A stretch of DNA of 64,000 nucleotides from DATIXJ01 sp963714795 (GTDB lineage: Bacteria > Bacteroidota > Ignavibacteria > UBA10030 > SZUA-254). A program made the position numbers and the translations under genes. The stretch covers positions 1 to 64,000 of the forward strand of contig CAVQPS010000008.1 in assembly GCA_963714795.1 (NCBI GenBank), in the 5' to 3' direction. Under the pieces are notes generated by a model. The model saw only the letters and a list, made by a program, of their open reading frames with translations, made no database searches and had not been told where the DNA came from. This document shows, piece by piece, positions 19,484-27,978 of this stretch (the first letter of the stretch is position 1; each line of letters opens with the position of its first letter).

Positions 19484-21287
19484 TCATTCTCTGATCACAG
19501 AGAATTTTCCTAAAAATTGATTTCCGTTGAGCGTGATAACGTACAAATAAATTCCTGTCGAGATACTGTTTCCTCTGTTTGAATGACCGTTCCACTGAAT
19601 CCCGATTCCGCATGGTGTTTGCCGAAGGGGAAGTTCTTCCGATATGATTTGTTTCATGCTCGAACTGTAAATGGAGAGCATTGCCGTGCCGTCCATCGTC
19701 GAATCAACCGGGATGCGGAAGCTGAGTAATTGATTTCCGCCGGGACGAAACGGATCCGGACAAACCAAGGGTTCTGTGTATCGGGGAACAATAAGAGAGC
19801 CGCTGTCCGTTTCAATCTCTTGCGACGACCAATTTGCAGGATCCGAAGCAGATATTTTTACAAACACTCCGTTTCCCAAAGGTTTATACGTCTGATCTCC
19901 CGTCGGACTCATGTCATATTGAAAACCGTATCCTATCCCGTCTCCCGAAGCATTGACATTCAGATTGGAAATGATTGCAGTAATATTCGGACTGGTATTG
20001 CATGTTGGATGTGACGGATTCAATAAACAGATCGGGTGGTACACCGAGCTCAATGCTTGAATTGTATCTTCAATAGAACGGGATACTCCGTTATAGACTC
20101 GCATCCGCCCGTTGTTGCATGACCGGGTACAGTCTTCCGTCCGGATAATATTTTACCGTGTCGGCATTCGGTCCGGTATTGAAGTTCCATACACTCCATT
20201 CCAAAAATGCCTGCCGCAGGGAACTGCCGTAATCACTCAACGCCGCATCCATTGCCGGTAGACTGGGAACGGTTTGCATATATTCCCACGTCCGCCGTAT
20301 GACGTCGCGGGAAAATCTTTTTTGAATATAGCATCCCCAAATTCCCCGGCTGAATTCTATCAATCCCGTATATGCATTGAACGAGACGTCCGGTGTAGCG
20401 AATTGACCGGCAGCAACATTCCGGTTGGTGTTCGGATCGTATTGATAAAAATATTGAATGTAGTCTTTGACTTCATGAAAAACTACCGTTTCCATCCACG
20501 TCGCGGTCAGCTCGTAAAAATAGAGATCATTGAGCCAAAGTCCGTAAGAGCCGACATGTATGGCATGATTGAATTCATGCGCAGCGGTTACTTTCAGAGC
20601 GGGAATTCCGCGGGTCGGAGGGTACACCGTCGAAAAATCTTTATCGATCTCAATATAGGTGGTATATCGCGGAGGTTGTCCGGTGTTAATCGGCGTAGTA
20701 CCCCATGTTGTTTGTCCGTAGATACCGCTGTTGGCAAGGTCAATGATATACACGTGATAATATCCGTCCGTGTCGAGCGGCGGTTGAATATAACCGAGTG
20801 TATCGACTTCGTATGACCAGACATAATTGAAATACTTTCCGACTGAATCCACAAACGCTTCTGCGGTGCCCGGAATACGCTGTGCGACATCATTGCTGTC
20901 GATATAAATCAAAGCAGGAACATCGGAGTTTAATGAGGAAGTGTCATAAAAAATCCTGAAATGTCCCATCATCCGATTGGCTTGCATCGTAGGCGGGTCA
21001 AGAATCGATTGAATCTGCCGTTGCTGTGATGCGGTAAACTCGTTCCAATGCCGGTCGATCTCAAACCGAAGTCGCAAGCCGCATGTACCGATTTCGTCGC
21101 TCAATCTGACTGCCGAAAGACTTTTTTCCTTTCCGTGCAATTGTTCAAGCTGACGAAGAAGGATGTCCGTGACGCCGGTTTGAGTCGAAACATGCTGCGA
21201 GATGCCATCAACCGTTAAAACCGTTGTCAACAACAAAAAGGAGATAACGTATTTGCCTGACATCCGCCGTGTATTCATCATTGCCAT
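19484..21287 (-). CDS. Secreted metalloprotease with C-terminal sorting domain (frameshifted)
   Basis: After a signal peptide (about residues 10-29) comes a propeptide-like region and a catalytic domain with the zinc motif HEFNHAIH, in a layout like the MXAN_6640-type metalloproteases of the zincin superfamily. The C-terminal 95 residues (PDPFRPGG to GKFSVIRE) form a FlgD-like Ig domain of the T9SS sorting type, so the enzyme is likely secreted or cell-surface. One extra base near 20103-20107 breaks the frame: the first frame ends at 20091, and the second starts at MRVYNGVSRS. Correction gives about 600 residues. The exact start codon (21287, 21281 or 21278) is uncertain. Confidence 0.75.
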
Positions 21288-21313
21288 CTTCAGTTTTGAT
21301 TAATGAATAGAAC

Positions 21314-21601
21314 TCAAATTCTTGAAGACGAAACGGTGTTTCGCTGCCACGTTTGATCGGTGGGAACAATTTCTTTTCGCCGGTGAATGCCGTGATGGAG
21401 CATTTCATGACGCAAACAACCGCAGCTTTTCGTGTTTCCTGTTTTAAGGTTGCATGCTTTCACGACGGTTGTTTTTCCGCAATCACACTGGCACAACCAC
21501 CGGGCATTATGGTTTTTAACATCAACCATATAAATGACTGTAAGGCGAGTGAATCTCATTCCTTTTAAATTTTGGCATAGCATAAAATTCCCACCATGCA
21601 T
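21314..21601 (-). CDS. Small zinc-ribbon protein related to phage HNH/AP2 N-domains
   Basis: 95 residues, with a more likely start at the Met at 21583. The pattern RLTVI...WLCQCDCGK..VV....L.TGNTKSCGC, with four cysteines, is the N-terminal domain seen in phage-type HNH and AP2-like DNA-binding proteins. No endonuclease domain follows, so this is either a short stand-alone protein or a cut-down remnant. It lies between the metalloprotease and the TonB receptor genes with no functional link visible. Confidence 0.55.
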   Translation of the reverse strand: MHGGNFMLCQNLKGMRFTRLTVIYMVDVKNHNARWLCQCDCGKTTVVKACNLKTGNTKSCGCLRHEMLHHGIHRRKEIVPTDQTWQRNTVSSSRI

Positions 21602-21620
21602 TATATGATTTTGATGAAGG

Positions 21621-21661
21621 AAAAAAGGGATATGAAAAATATCTTTCGATATCCCTTTTAT
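21621..21661 (-). terminator. Bidirectional terminator after TonB receptor 1
   Basis: AAAAGGGATAT and ATATCCCTTTT form a strong stem with a 13-base loop; T-runs follow on both strands. It starts 11 bp after the stop codon of the receptor gene at 21672. Confidence 0.75.
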
Positions 21662-21671
21662 TTCTTCTTAT

Positions 21672-24083
21672 CTATATGTGATACGCTAATTTGAAAATCA
21701 CATTGCGTCTCTCTTCGTAACTTGCCCCGCTGAAATATGCTCCTTTGATGAGGTGATCGTGATCGAGAAGATTGGTAATGTATAATGACGGCGATAACGA
21801 AGCGCCGCCATCCAGAGAAAACGTATATCCGGCGGAAACATTGAAGATCGTTGAAGGAGCCGTGTGCGTGGCAGTATTGAAATCAAACAAGCCGGTCTGG
21901 TAGGCATCACCGTTCGGGTTTCCATTGGTCAACCCGGAGCCATAGATTGCCGTAAGATTCATAAACCAGTTCACCGGCTGATAATTCAATGACGCCACGA
22001 CGGAAAGGCGCTGGTCGTGGTCAAGATCGGTTGCGGGACCGTCCGTATCAATCGGGAGAAATCCACCGGTCACGGAATCGGAGCCGTACGCATGAATAAT
22101 CGATGTGTTGATATAGCCGGAAAACGGAGTTGACGGATCGCTATACGAAAATCCTAATTCGATTCCTCGTGTGAAAACCTGTGCGATGTTGACGGGAGTT
22201 TTGACCGCGCTTGATCCGACTGTTTCGTCGTCAACGCCGGGGGTTGCATATTTGTAGAAGTATGCAATTTTACTCCGCAAACCGAAATCAAAACTCCGCG
22301 TATAAGCCGCTTCATAGAAATCGTCACGTTCGGGAAGCGTTGCCTCGCCGCTGTTGGTAATGTTGGAGGATATCGTACGCAATCCTTCAATGTTGTTCGG
22401 CATGAACAGTTTTCCGTAATACAAATACCCTGAATTTGTCTGATCGAAAAGGATATTCCACCGGATGCGCGGACTTACCTGATGCTGCAGCGGCGCATCC
22501 GGTTCGATATGCTGATCGTATCGGATACCTGCTTCGATTTTAGTCCATTCCCACGGGTGAATCTCGCTTTCCGCGAACATGCCGAAATCGGAACCGCTAT
22601 AATCGGTTACGACCGATGGACCGGGATTTCCCGCACTGTCTCGTGATGTAAAATTTTCCTTTCCGGTGGTGGCGCTGAAATTCAACCCGACGGCGTACAT
22701 GAATTCGTGCATCAGACGCTGATCGTATTTGATTCTTGTTCCGAAAGTCGTGAACGAGCGATCCTCGGCAAGCACATAACTGTGCGCCGTATCCCCCGCA
22801 AACTGAAAATCGGGCGGATCGATGGAGCCCGGAGTATAGACGAGTTCTCCTTCGCGGGCATATGCACCGACAAAGAGATTTGTCTCCTTGTTTTTATCAT
22901 CCGAAAGAATCCGGTAATACGAAAGTGTCTGGAATTGATTCGTGGTGTTCTGAACGTCGTCGGCAATCTGCTCGAGGGAATCGTATGGAACCTGCGTATA
23001 GGTTCTTCCGAAGTTGATGTTCATCGTCACGTAATCGATATCGCTGAGTTGATAATCGAACTTGCCATAAAGAAAATAATCGAACCCGTGATCATTAAAC
23101 AATTGTTCGATTGGCTGATCGATGCGGCGGTCACTTTCCTGACGTGAACCGGAAAGGAAATATCCGAATCGGTCTTCATGTCCGCTCAAGGAAAGCGCTT
23201 GACCGTTCGAATTCAGAGCTTTGAACGATCCGACCCGGTCGCCGAGAGAATCGCCGGCATTTGTTACAAGATAGCTTCCGATATAACTCGATGCATCGAG
23301 ATGGAATTTCCCGGTTGGTACACGATTTTGGATGTCGACAAGGGCTGCAATCTGTCCGCCGTATTCTGCCGGAAATCCTCCGGTGTAAAATGTCGCCCGG
23401 TCGATAACTTTCGGATCGACGACATCGTTGAGTCCGCCGAATACACCGAGAGGAATCGGAATTCCATCGACATAATATGTGAATTCTCCGTGCTGTCCCC
23501 GGATATGCACTTCCCCTGTCGGAGCGCGGGCGGCGCCCATCAAACTCTGCTGAAGCAGATTTGTCATTTGATTGGTCGGTGTTGCGTGATACGTTTCCGA
23601 TTCGAACACCTGGTTGCCCGTTGTTAAGTCGAATGTTGCCGTACCCAATTCATGGTTTCCAAGAATGACGACTTCCTGCTGATTGACGGCATGAAGCCCG
23701 ATGGAATCGACCGAGTGCTGATCATCAACGAGAATCGAATCGTAAAAATCGTTGTAGTCGATAAAATGCACGGAGATGTTATACCATCCCTCATGGATAT
23801 CGATGAACTCCACAAGCCCGCGTGGGTTGGTGACATTCTGGGCAACGACCGCTTTCCCGCGTCGAAGGACGACTCTGGCAAGCTCCATCGGTGTTTTGAG
23901 ATCTGCGTCATAGACATATATTTTCAAATGTTCATCGCCGCCGGTAGCCGGGGGATCGTTTTTATTCTCCATTGCAAATGTGGATGCCGTCATAATAAAC
24001 AGATTGAAAACAATGAGAAGAAACTTTGTCGTTCTCGCCAGGGTTATCTCGAAATGTTCTTGTTGAAACGCCATAACAGACAC
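21672..24083 (-). CDS. TonB-dependent receptor (paralogue 1)
   Basis: 803 residues: signal region, a CarboxypepD-regulatory-like beta-sandwich domain (about 52-130, with ELARVVLRRG), a plug domain (GEVHIRGQHGEFTYYVDGIPI and AEYGGQ) and a beta barrel ending in NVIFKLAYHI. Such receptors bind a scarce ligand and move it to the periplasm by energy from TonB-ExbBD. It is closely related to the protein encoded at 24625-27048 along most of its length. The DtxR-type regulator divergent from the second copy suggests a metal or metal-chelate ligand. A terminator at 21621 follows. Confidence 0.88.
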   Translation of the reverse strand: MSVMAFQQEHFEITLARTTKFLLIVFNLFIMTASTFAMENKNDPPATGGDEHLKIYVYDADLKTPMELARVVLRRGKAVVAQNVTNPRGLVEFIDIHEGWYNISVHFIDYNDFYDSILVDDQHSVDSIGLHAVNQQEVVILGNHELGTATFDLTTGNQVFESETYHATPTNQMTNLLQQSLMGAARAPTGEVHIRGQHGEFTYYVDGIPIPLGVFGGLNDVVDPKVIDRATFYTGGFPAEYGGQIAALVDIQNRVPTGKFHLDASSYIGSYLVTNAGDSLGDRVGSFKALNSNGQALSLSGHEDRFGYFLSGSRQESDRRIDQPIEQLFNDHGFDYFLYGKFDYQLSDIDYVTMNINFGRTYTQVPYDSLEQIADDVQNTTNQFQTLSYYRILSDDKNKETNLFVGAYAREGELVYTPGSIDPPDFQFAGDTAHSYVLAEDRSFTTFGTRIKYDQRLMHEFMYAVGLNFSATTGKENFTSRDSAGNPGPSVVTDYSGSDFGMFAESEIHPWEWTKIEAGIRYDQHIEPDAPLQHQVSPRIRWNILFDQTNSGYLYYGKLFMPNNIEGLRTISSNITNSGEATLPERDDFYEAAYTRSFDFGLRSKIAYFYKYATPGVDDETVGSSAVKTPVNIAQVFTRGIELGFSYSDPSTPFSGYINTSIIHAYGSDSVTGGFLPIDTDGPATDLDHDQRLSVVASLNYQPVNWFMNLTAIYGSGLTNGNPNGDAYQTGLFDFNTATHTAPSTIFNVSAGYTFSLDGGASLSPSLYITNLLDHDHLIKGAYFSGASYEERRNVIFKLAYHI

Positions 24084-24218
24084 TCTCTTTCCTTAAATAT
24101 GAATGAATTAATGGACGAGAAACATCATCATCGTTCATGCAATGAAGAAGTTCATCATCGTTTATAATACCTCACTTCCCAAGAGCTATCGGCTCTTAGA
24201 AAATGATCATTCGTAGAA

Positions 24219-24566
24219 TTAGGAAATAGAAAGAGGTGGTCCGCGTTTTGAAGCAGAGATGTAAAAATCAGTGAGACGAACGGTAGAAGACGAATAAAAA
24301 TTAATGGGGCGTACCGATTGCCCGATGCAGGGAAGAGATGGTGATGTAAAAACAAAACTGAAATTGGCATTGCGAAGACAGGCGAGACAGAAATGCGGAA
24401 TGTCTTTATGAAGTTCTTTCGATCCGCAGTCATGCGTGGTGAACGTCTGCTGCGCGTTGGGTATGCCGAGAACATCCTCAAGGTGATGGTCGTCGATGAC
24501 CACCAATGAGGAAATCTGCAGAATTACAAGAAAAAGAAGAACAGATTTAGCAAATAATGATTTCAT
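24219..24566 (-). CDS. Small exported protein with His/Cys motif (DUF2946-like)
   Basis: 115 residues. An N-terminal hydrophobic segment (SVLLFLVILQISSLV) is followed by DDHHLE, an HFCLACLRNA motif and a C-terminal GPPLS tail, the general form of small periplasmic proteins next to metal-linked TonB receptors. It sits between the two paralogous receptors on the same strand, with about 58 bp to the one upstream. It might bind metal. The family name is by resemblance only. Confidence 0.55.
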   Translation of the reverse strand: MKSLFAKSVLLFLVILQISSLVVIDDHHLEDVLGIPNAQQTFTTHDCGSKELHKDIPHFCLACLRNANFSFVFTSPSLPCIGQSVRPINFYSSSTVRLTDFYISASKRGPPLSIS

Positions 24567-24624
24567 GCATAGGAAGTATAGGAAACTGAAATTTAAAAGT
24601 CAAATTATACCTTGTTTTTGTCGG

Positions 24625-27048
24625 TTATTTATGAAAGGAAATCTTGAAGATAACGTTACGCGGTTCTTCCCAGCTTGCGCCGGTTGTGTATGAACCTTTC
24701 AGCAGGTGAATGTGATTGAATATATTGGTTATGTACATCGAAGGTTCAAGCGAGTTATCCGTCGTAATGGAAATAGTGTGACCCACACTGAAATCGAATA
24801 TCCAATAGGGAGTCGTGTGTGCTGCCTGGTTGAAATCAAATAATCCTGTTCCATAGTGCTGGACATTTCCGGGAAATCCATTTGAGAGGCCGGAACCATA
24901 TGTTGACTCGAGATTGACGAACCAATTTTGCGGCTGGTAATTAATATCTGCCGAAACGGAAATCCTTTGATCATGATCCAGATCGGTTGCCGGTCCGTCA
25001 TTACTGGGAGGCAAAAATCCGCCGGTGAGCTCTCCCGAACCGATCGCATGGATCACTGAAGAATTCAAATGGCCGGAAAACGGTGTTGCCGGATTACTGT
25101 ACGAAAGCGAAAACTCGAATCCCGTCGTTTTCACCGTCGCAATATTAAAGGGGGTCTTGATCGCGCTGGAACCAAGTGCCGCATCGTCGGTGAATGGCTT
25201 GGCTAGCTTGAAAAAAGTGGCGCTCTTCCATCGTAATCCGAAAGGGAAGCTGTGTGTGTATACTGCTTCATAAAAATTATCCCGTTCCGGAAAAGTGGGC
25301 GTCACCGAATTACTGATATTTTGTGCAATCGATCGAAGACCTTCTATGTTGGTCGGCATGAAAAGTCTTCCGTAATAAAGATATGCCGTATTATTCTCAT
25401 CGATCAAAAAATTCCACTTGAACCGCGGGCTGACCTGTGACGCCAGCGGTACGTCCGGTGCAATGTGTTGATCATATCGCAAACCGGCCTCAATGGAAAA
25501 TAATGCCGTTGGTTGCCATTCGACTTCACTGAATATCCCGAAGTCCGAACCGGCAATGTCGGTGAGAATTGATGGCCCCGTCCGGTTCAGCGAGTCACGG
25601 GACGTGAAATTCTCTGCTCCGGTCGTACCGGAAAAGCTGAAACCGATTTTATACAAAAACAGATACGATATTCTTTGGTCAAGCGTCGACCGAATCCCGA
25701 TTGTCGTGAAATTTCTGTCTTCCGATAGTAAATAGCTGTGCACACTGTCTCCGGCAAACTGAAAATTCGGCGGGTCAATGTCACCCGGGATATAGGTTAA
25801 ATCTCCCTCACGGATGTAAATGCCGGTGAATAGATTGGACTCCCGGTTGGCATCCGAGGAGATCGTGTGGAAATAGGAAAGTGTTTGAAAAGCATTGGTG
25901 GTGTTTTGCATGTCGGAAGCAATTTGTACCTGAGGATCGTACGGCACCTGTGTATACGTTCTGCTGAAACTCAGGTTGGAAGTGAGATAATCGACATCAC
26001 TCAAAATGTAATCGAACTTTCCGTAGAGAAAATAATCGAACCCGTGATCGTGGAAGATATCCGGCGTCGGAGTATCGATGCGGCGATCCGTTTCTTGACG
26101 CGAGCCGGAAATGTAAAAACCCAATTTGCCGGCATGATCGCTGACCGAGAGGTTTTGACCGTTAGAATTCAATGCACGGAACGGACCGACCCTGCCGCCG
26201 AGGGACTCATCGTTGGCGGAGCCGGACAAAGCCGGTGGATTGTCGGGTCCGGGTGAAAACGGTTTGGTTCCGTTGAGAACGAAATAACTCCCGGTAAACA
26301 GCGACGCATCAAGGTGAAAACTCCCGGTCGGAACGCGATTATTGAGATCGATGACAGCCGACATTTGTCCGCCGTATTCAGCCGGGAATCCTCCGGTGAT
26401 GAACGTTGCACGATCGATCACTTTCGAATCCACCACTTCGTTCAACCCGCCGAAAACGCCGAGCGGAATCGGGAGACCGTCGACATAATAGGTGAATTCA
26501 CCATGCTGTCCGCGGATATGAACTTCTCCCGTCGGCGCCCGGGCCGCCCCCGTAATACTTTGTTGAATCAGGTTTGTCAGTTGAGCAGCGGGCGGGGCAT
26601 GATATGTTTCCGATTCGAACGTCTGGTTGCCGGTCTTGGTGTCGATACCGGATGTACCCAGTTCACGTTCACCGTTCACTTCGACTTCGTTCAGCTGGTT
26701 GTTTTGCGGATGGAGATCGATTGTTACCGTGGTGTCTTCATGACCGATGTGGATTGTATCCGAGAATGTTGCATAGCCGATGAACCACGCAGTTATTCGG
26801 TACGTGCCCGAGGTAAGACCGCGGAATCGAATTTGACCGGCAGTATTCGTTGCTTCCTGTGCGATGACCATGCCGTTACGTTGTATCATGACCCTGGCAA
26901 GTTCGATCGGAATATTTTCAGCAGCATCAAGAACGGAGACCTTGAGTTGCACATCCCTCGTTCCGGGATGAAATCTGTTTGCGGAAAAGGCATGGAAACA
27001 AGCAAAGATGCAGAGTAATGCCATCACCCGAACGGCCTGCCGTTTCAT
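24625..27048 (-). CDS. TonB-dependent receptor (paralogue 2)
   Basis: 807 residues from the Met at 27048, chosen because MKRQAVRVMALLCIFACFHAFSA is a clean signal peptide; an in-frame ATG at 27093 is possible. Domains as in the copy at 21672: CarboxypepD-regulatory (ELARVMIQRNG), plug (GEVHIRGQHGEFTYYVDGLPI) and barrel ending RNVIFKISFHK. Sequences run parallel over nearly the whole length, so an earlier gene duplication is likely. The promoter region shares a palindrome (27101-27118) with a divergent DtxR/MntR-type regulator, which predicts metal-repressed expression. Confidence 0.88.
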   Translation of the reverse strand: MKRQAVRVMALLCIFACFHAFSANRFHPGTRDVQLKVSVLDAAENIPIELARVMIQRNGMVIAQEATNTAGQIRFRGLTSGTYRITAWFIGYATFSDTIHIGHEDTTVTIDLHPQNNQLNEVEVNGERELGTSGIDTKTGNQTFESETYHAPPAAQLTNLIQQSITGAARAPTGEVHIRGQHGEFTYYVDGLPIPLGVFGGLNEVVDSKVIDRATFITGGFPAEYGGQMSAVIDLNNRVPTGSFHLDASLFTGSYFVLNGTKPFSPGPDNPPALSGSANDESLGGRVGPFRALNSNGQNLSVSDHAGKLGFYISGSRQETDRRIDTPTPDIFHDHGFDYFLYGKFDYILSDVDYLTSNLSFSRTYTQVPYDPQVQIASDMQNTTNAFQTLSYFHTISSDANRESNLFTGIYIREGDLTYIPGDIDPPNFQFAGDSVHSYLLSEDRNFTTIGIRSTLDQRISYLFLYKIGFSFSGTTGAENFTSRDSLNRTGPSILTDIAGSDFGIFSEVEWQPTALFSIEAGLRYDQHIAPDVPLASQVSPRFKWNFLIDENNTAYLYYGRLFMPTNIEGLRSIAQNISNSVTPTFPERDNFYEAVYTHSFPFGLRWKSATFFKLAKPFTDDAALGSSAIKTPFNIATVKTTGFEFSLSYSNPATPFSGHLNSSVIHAIGSGELTGGFLPPSNDGPATDLDHDQRISVSADINYQPQNWFVNLESTYGSGLSNGFPGNVQHYGTGLFDFNQAAHTTPYWIFDFSVGHTISITTDNSLEPSMYITNIFNHIHLLKGSYTTGASWEEPRNVIFKISFHK

Positions 27049-27100
27049 TGCGAACCCGTACAATCCGAAATGATATTTATTTTGGTATACCATATTATTT

Positions 27101-27118
27101 AATTAGGTAATCCTAATT
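27101..27118. promoter_or_regulatory. DtxR/MntR-type operator palindrome
   Basis: AATTAGG-TAAT-CCTAATT is a perfect 7-bp inverted repeat with a 4-base spacer. TTAGG...CCTAA half-sites match the core of DtxR-family operators. It lies between the divergent starts of the TonB receptor and the DtxR-type regulator and can serve both. Metal-dependent repression is inferred from the family. Confidence 0.7.
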
Positions 27119-27154
27119 TTCATATTAGAGAATATTTCGTTAATATGCAAGTCG

Positions 27155-27811
27155 ATGACACTGACCTTTACCGAGGAAAACTACTTGAAAGCGATTTACG
27201 CGCTTTCATCCGAACCCCATGGCAGAGTTTCTAATCTTGCCATTGCAGAACGGCTGGCTATTAACCCTGCCACCGTTACGGAAATGCTTCGTAAACTTCA
27301 TGAGAAGAAACTTATTCACTATAACCGGTCGGACGGAGCAAAACTTACCGCGGCGGGAAAAGCCGGTGCGTTACAGGTTATCCGCAAGCACAGATTGTGG
27401 GAAACATTTTTGGTCGAAAAACTGGGATTCAGCTGGAGTGAAGTTCACGAAGCTGCGGAGCAGTTAGAACATATTCAATCGGATAAATTGATAGAGCGAT
27501 TGGATACGTTATTGGATTATCCGAAATTTGATCCGCATGGCGATCCGATACCCGATGCCAGAGGAAAAATTTCAAATTCGAATGCCAGACTGTTGTCGGA
27601 ATGCCCGGCAGGTAAAAAGTATACGTTAGCGGGAGTTGTCAATCATACCCGTTCGTTCTTAAACTTTCTTGATAAAATGAATCTTGCATTGAACGATACG
27701 ATCGAGGTAAAAGAAATCGAGGACTTCGATAAATCGATGCATGTCGTCTTGCACGGAAAAGTAGCGACGGTCTTCAGTTTGGAAATCAGTAATTGTCTGT
27801 TGGTATTGTAA
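27155..27811 (+). CDS. DtxR/MntR-family metal-dependent repressor
   Basis: 218 residues with three domains: an N-terminal winged helix (EENYLKAIYALS, IAERLAINPATVTEMLRKLHEKKLIHY), a metal-binding dimerisation domain (about 75-140, LWETFLVEKLGF, EQLEHI, FDPHGDPIPD), and a C-terminal FeoA/SH3-like domain (about 150-218). Members repress metal uptake genes when Fe(II) or Mn(II) is bound. The gene is divergent from a TonB receptor and shares a palindromic operator with it, so it likely controls that receptor and itself. Iron and manganese cannot be distinguished. Confidence 0.9.
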   Translation: MTLTFTEENYLKAIYALSSEPHGRVSNLAIAERLAINPATVTEMLRKLHEKKLIHYNRSDGAKLTAAGKAGALQVIRKHRLWETFLVEKLGFSWSEVHEAAEQLEHIQSDKLIERLDTLLDYPKFDPHGDPIPDARGKISNSNARLLSECPAGKKYTLAGVVNHTRSFLNFLDKMNLALNDTIEVKEIEDFDKSMHVVLHGKVATVFSLEISNCLLVL

Positions 27812-27978
27812 AAGCAGTGGTTTTATACGTTCTGCGCTGTTGGGAGGTAGAAAATCATATTACCGCAAGTCCTTTCTTTTCTGTTGGCCGGTGTGCGGTT
27901 GACTTTCACAGATTTAATAATTACTTTCCGTCTGAAATTTAACCCTTCCTCTGCCGTCATCTATAAAAGGAGCCAATC

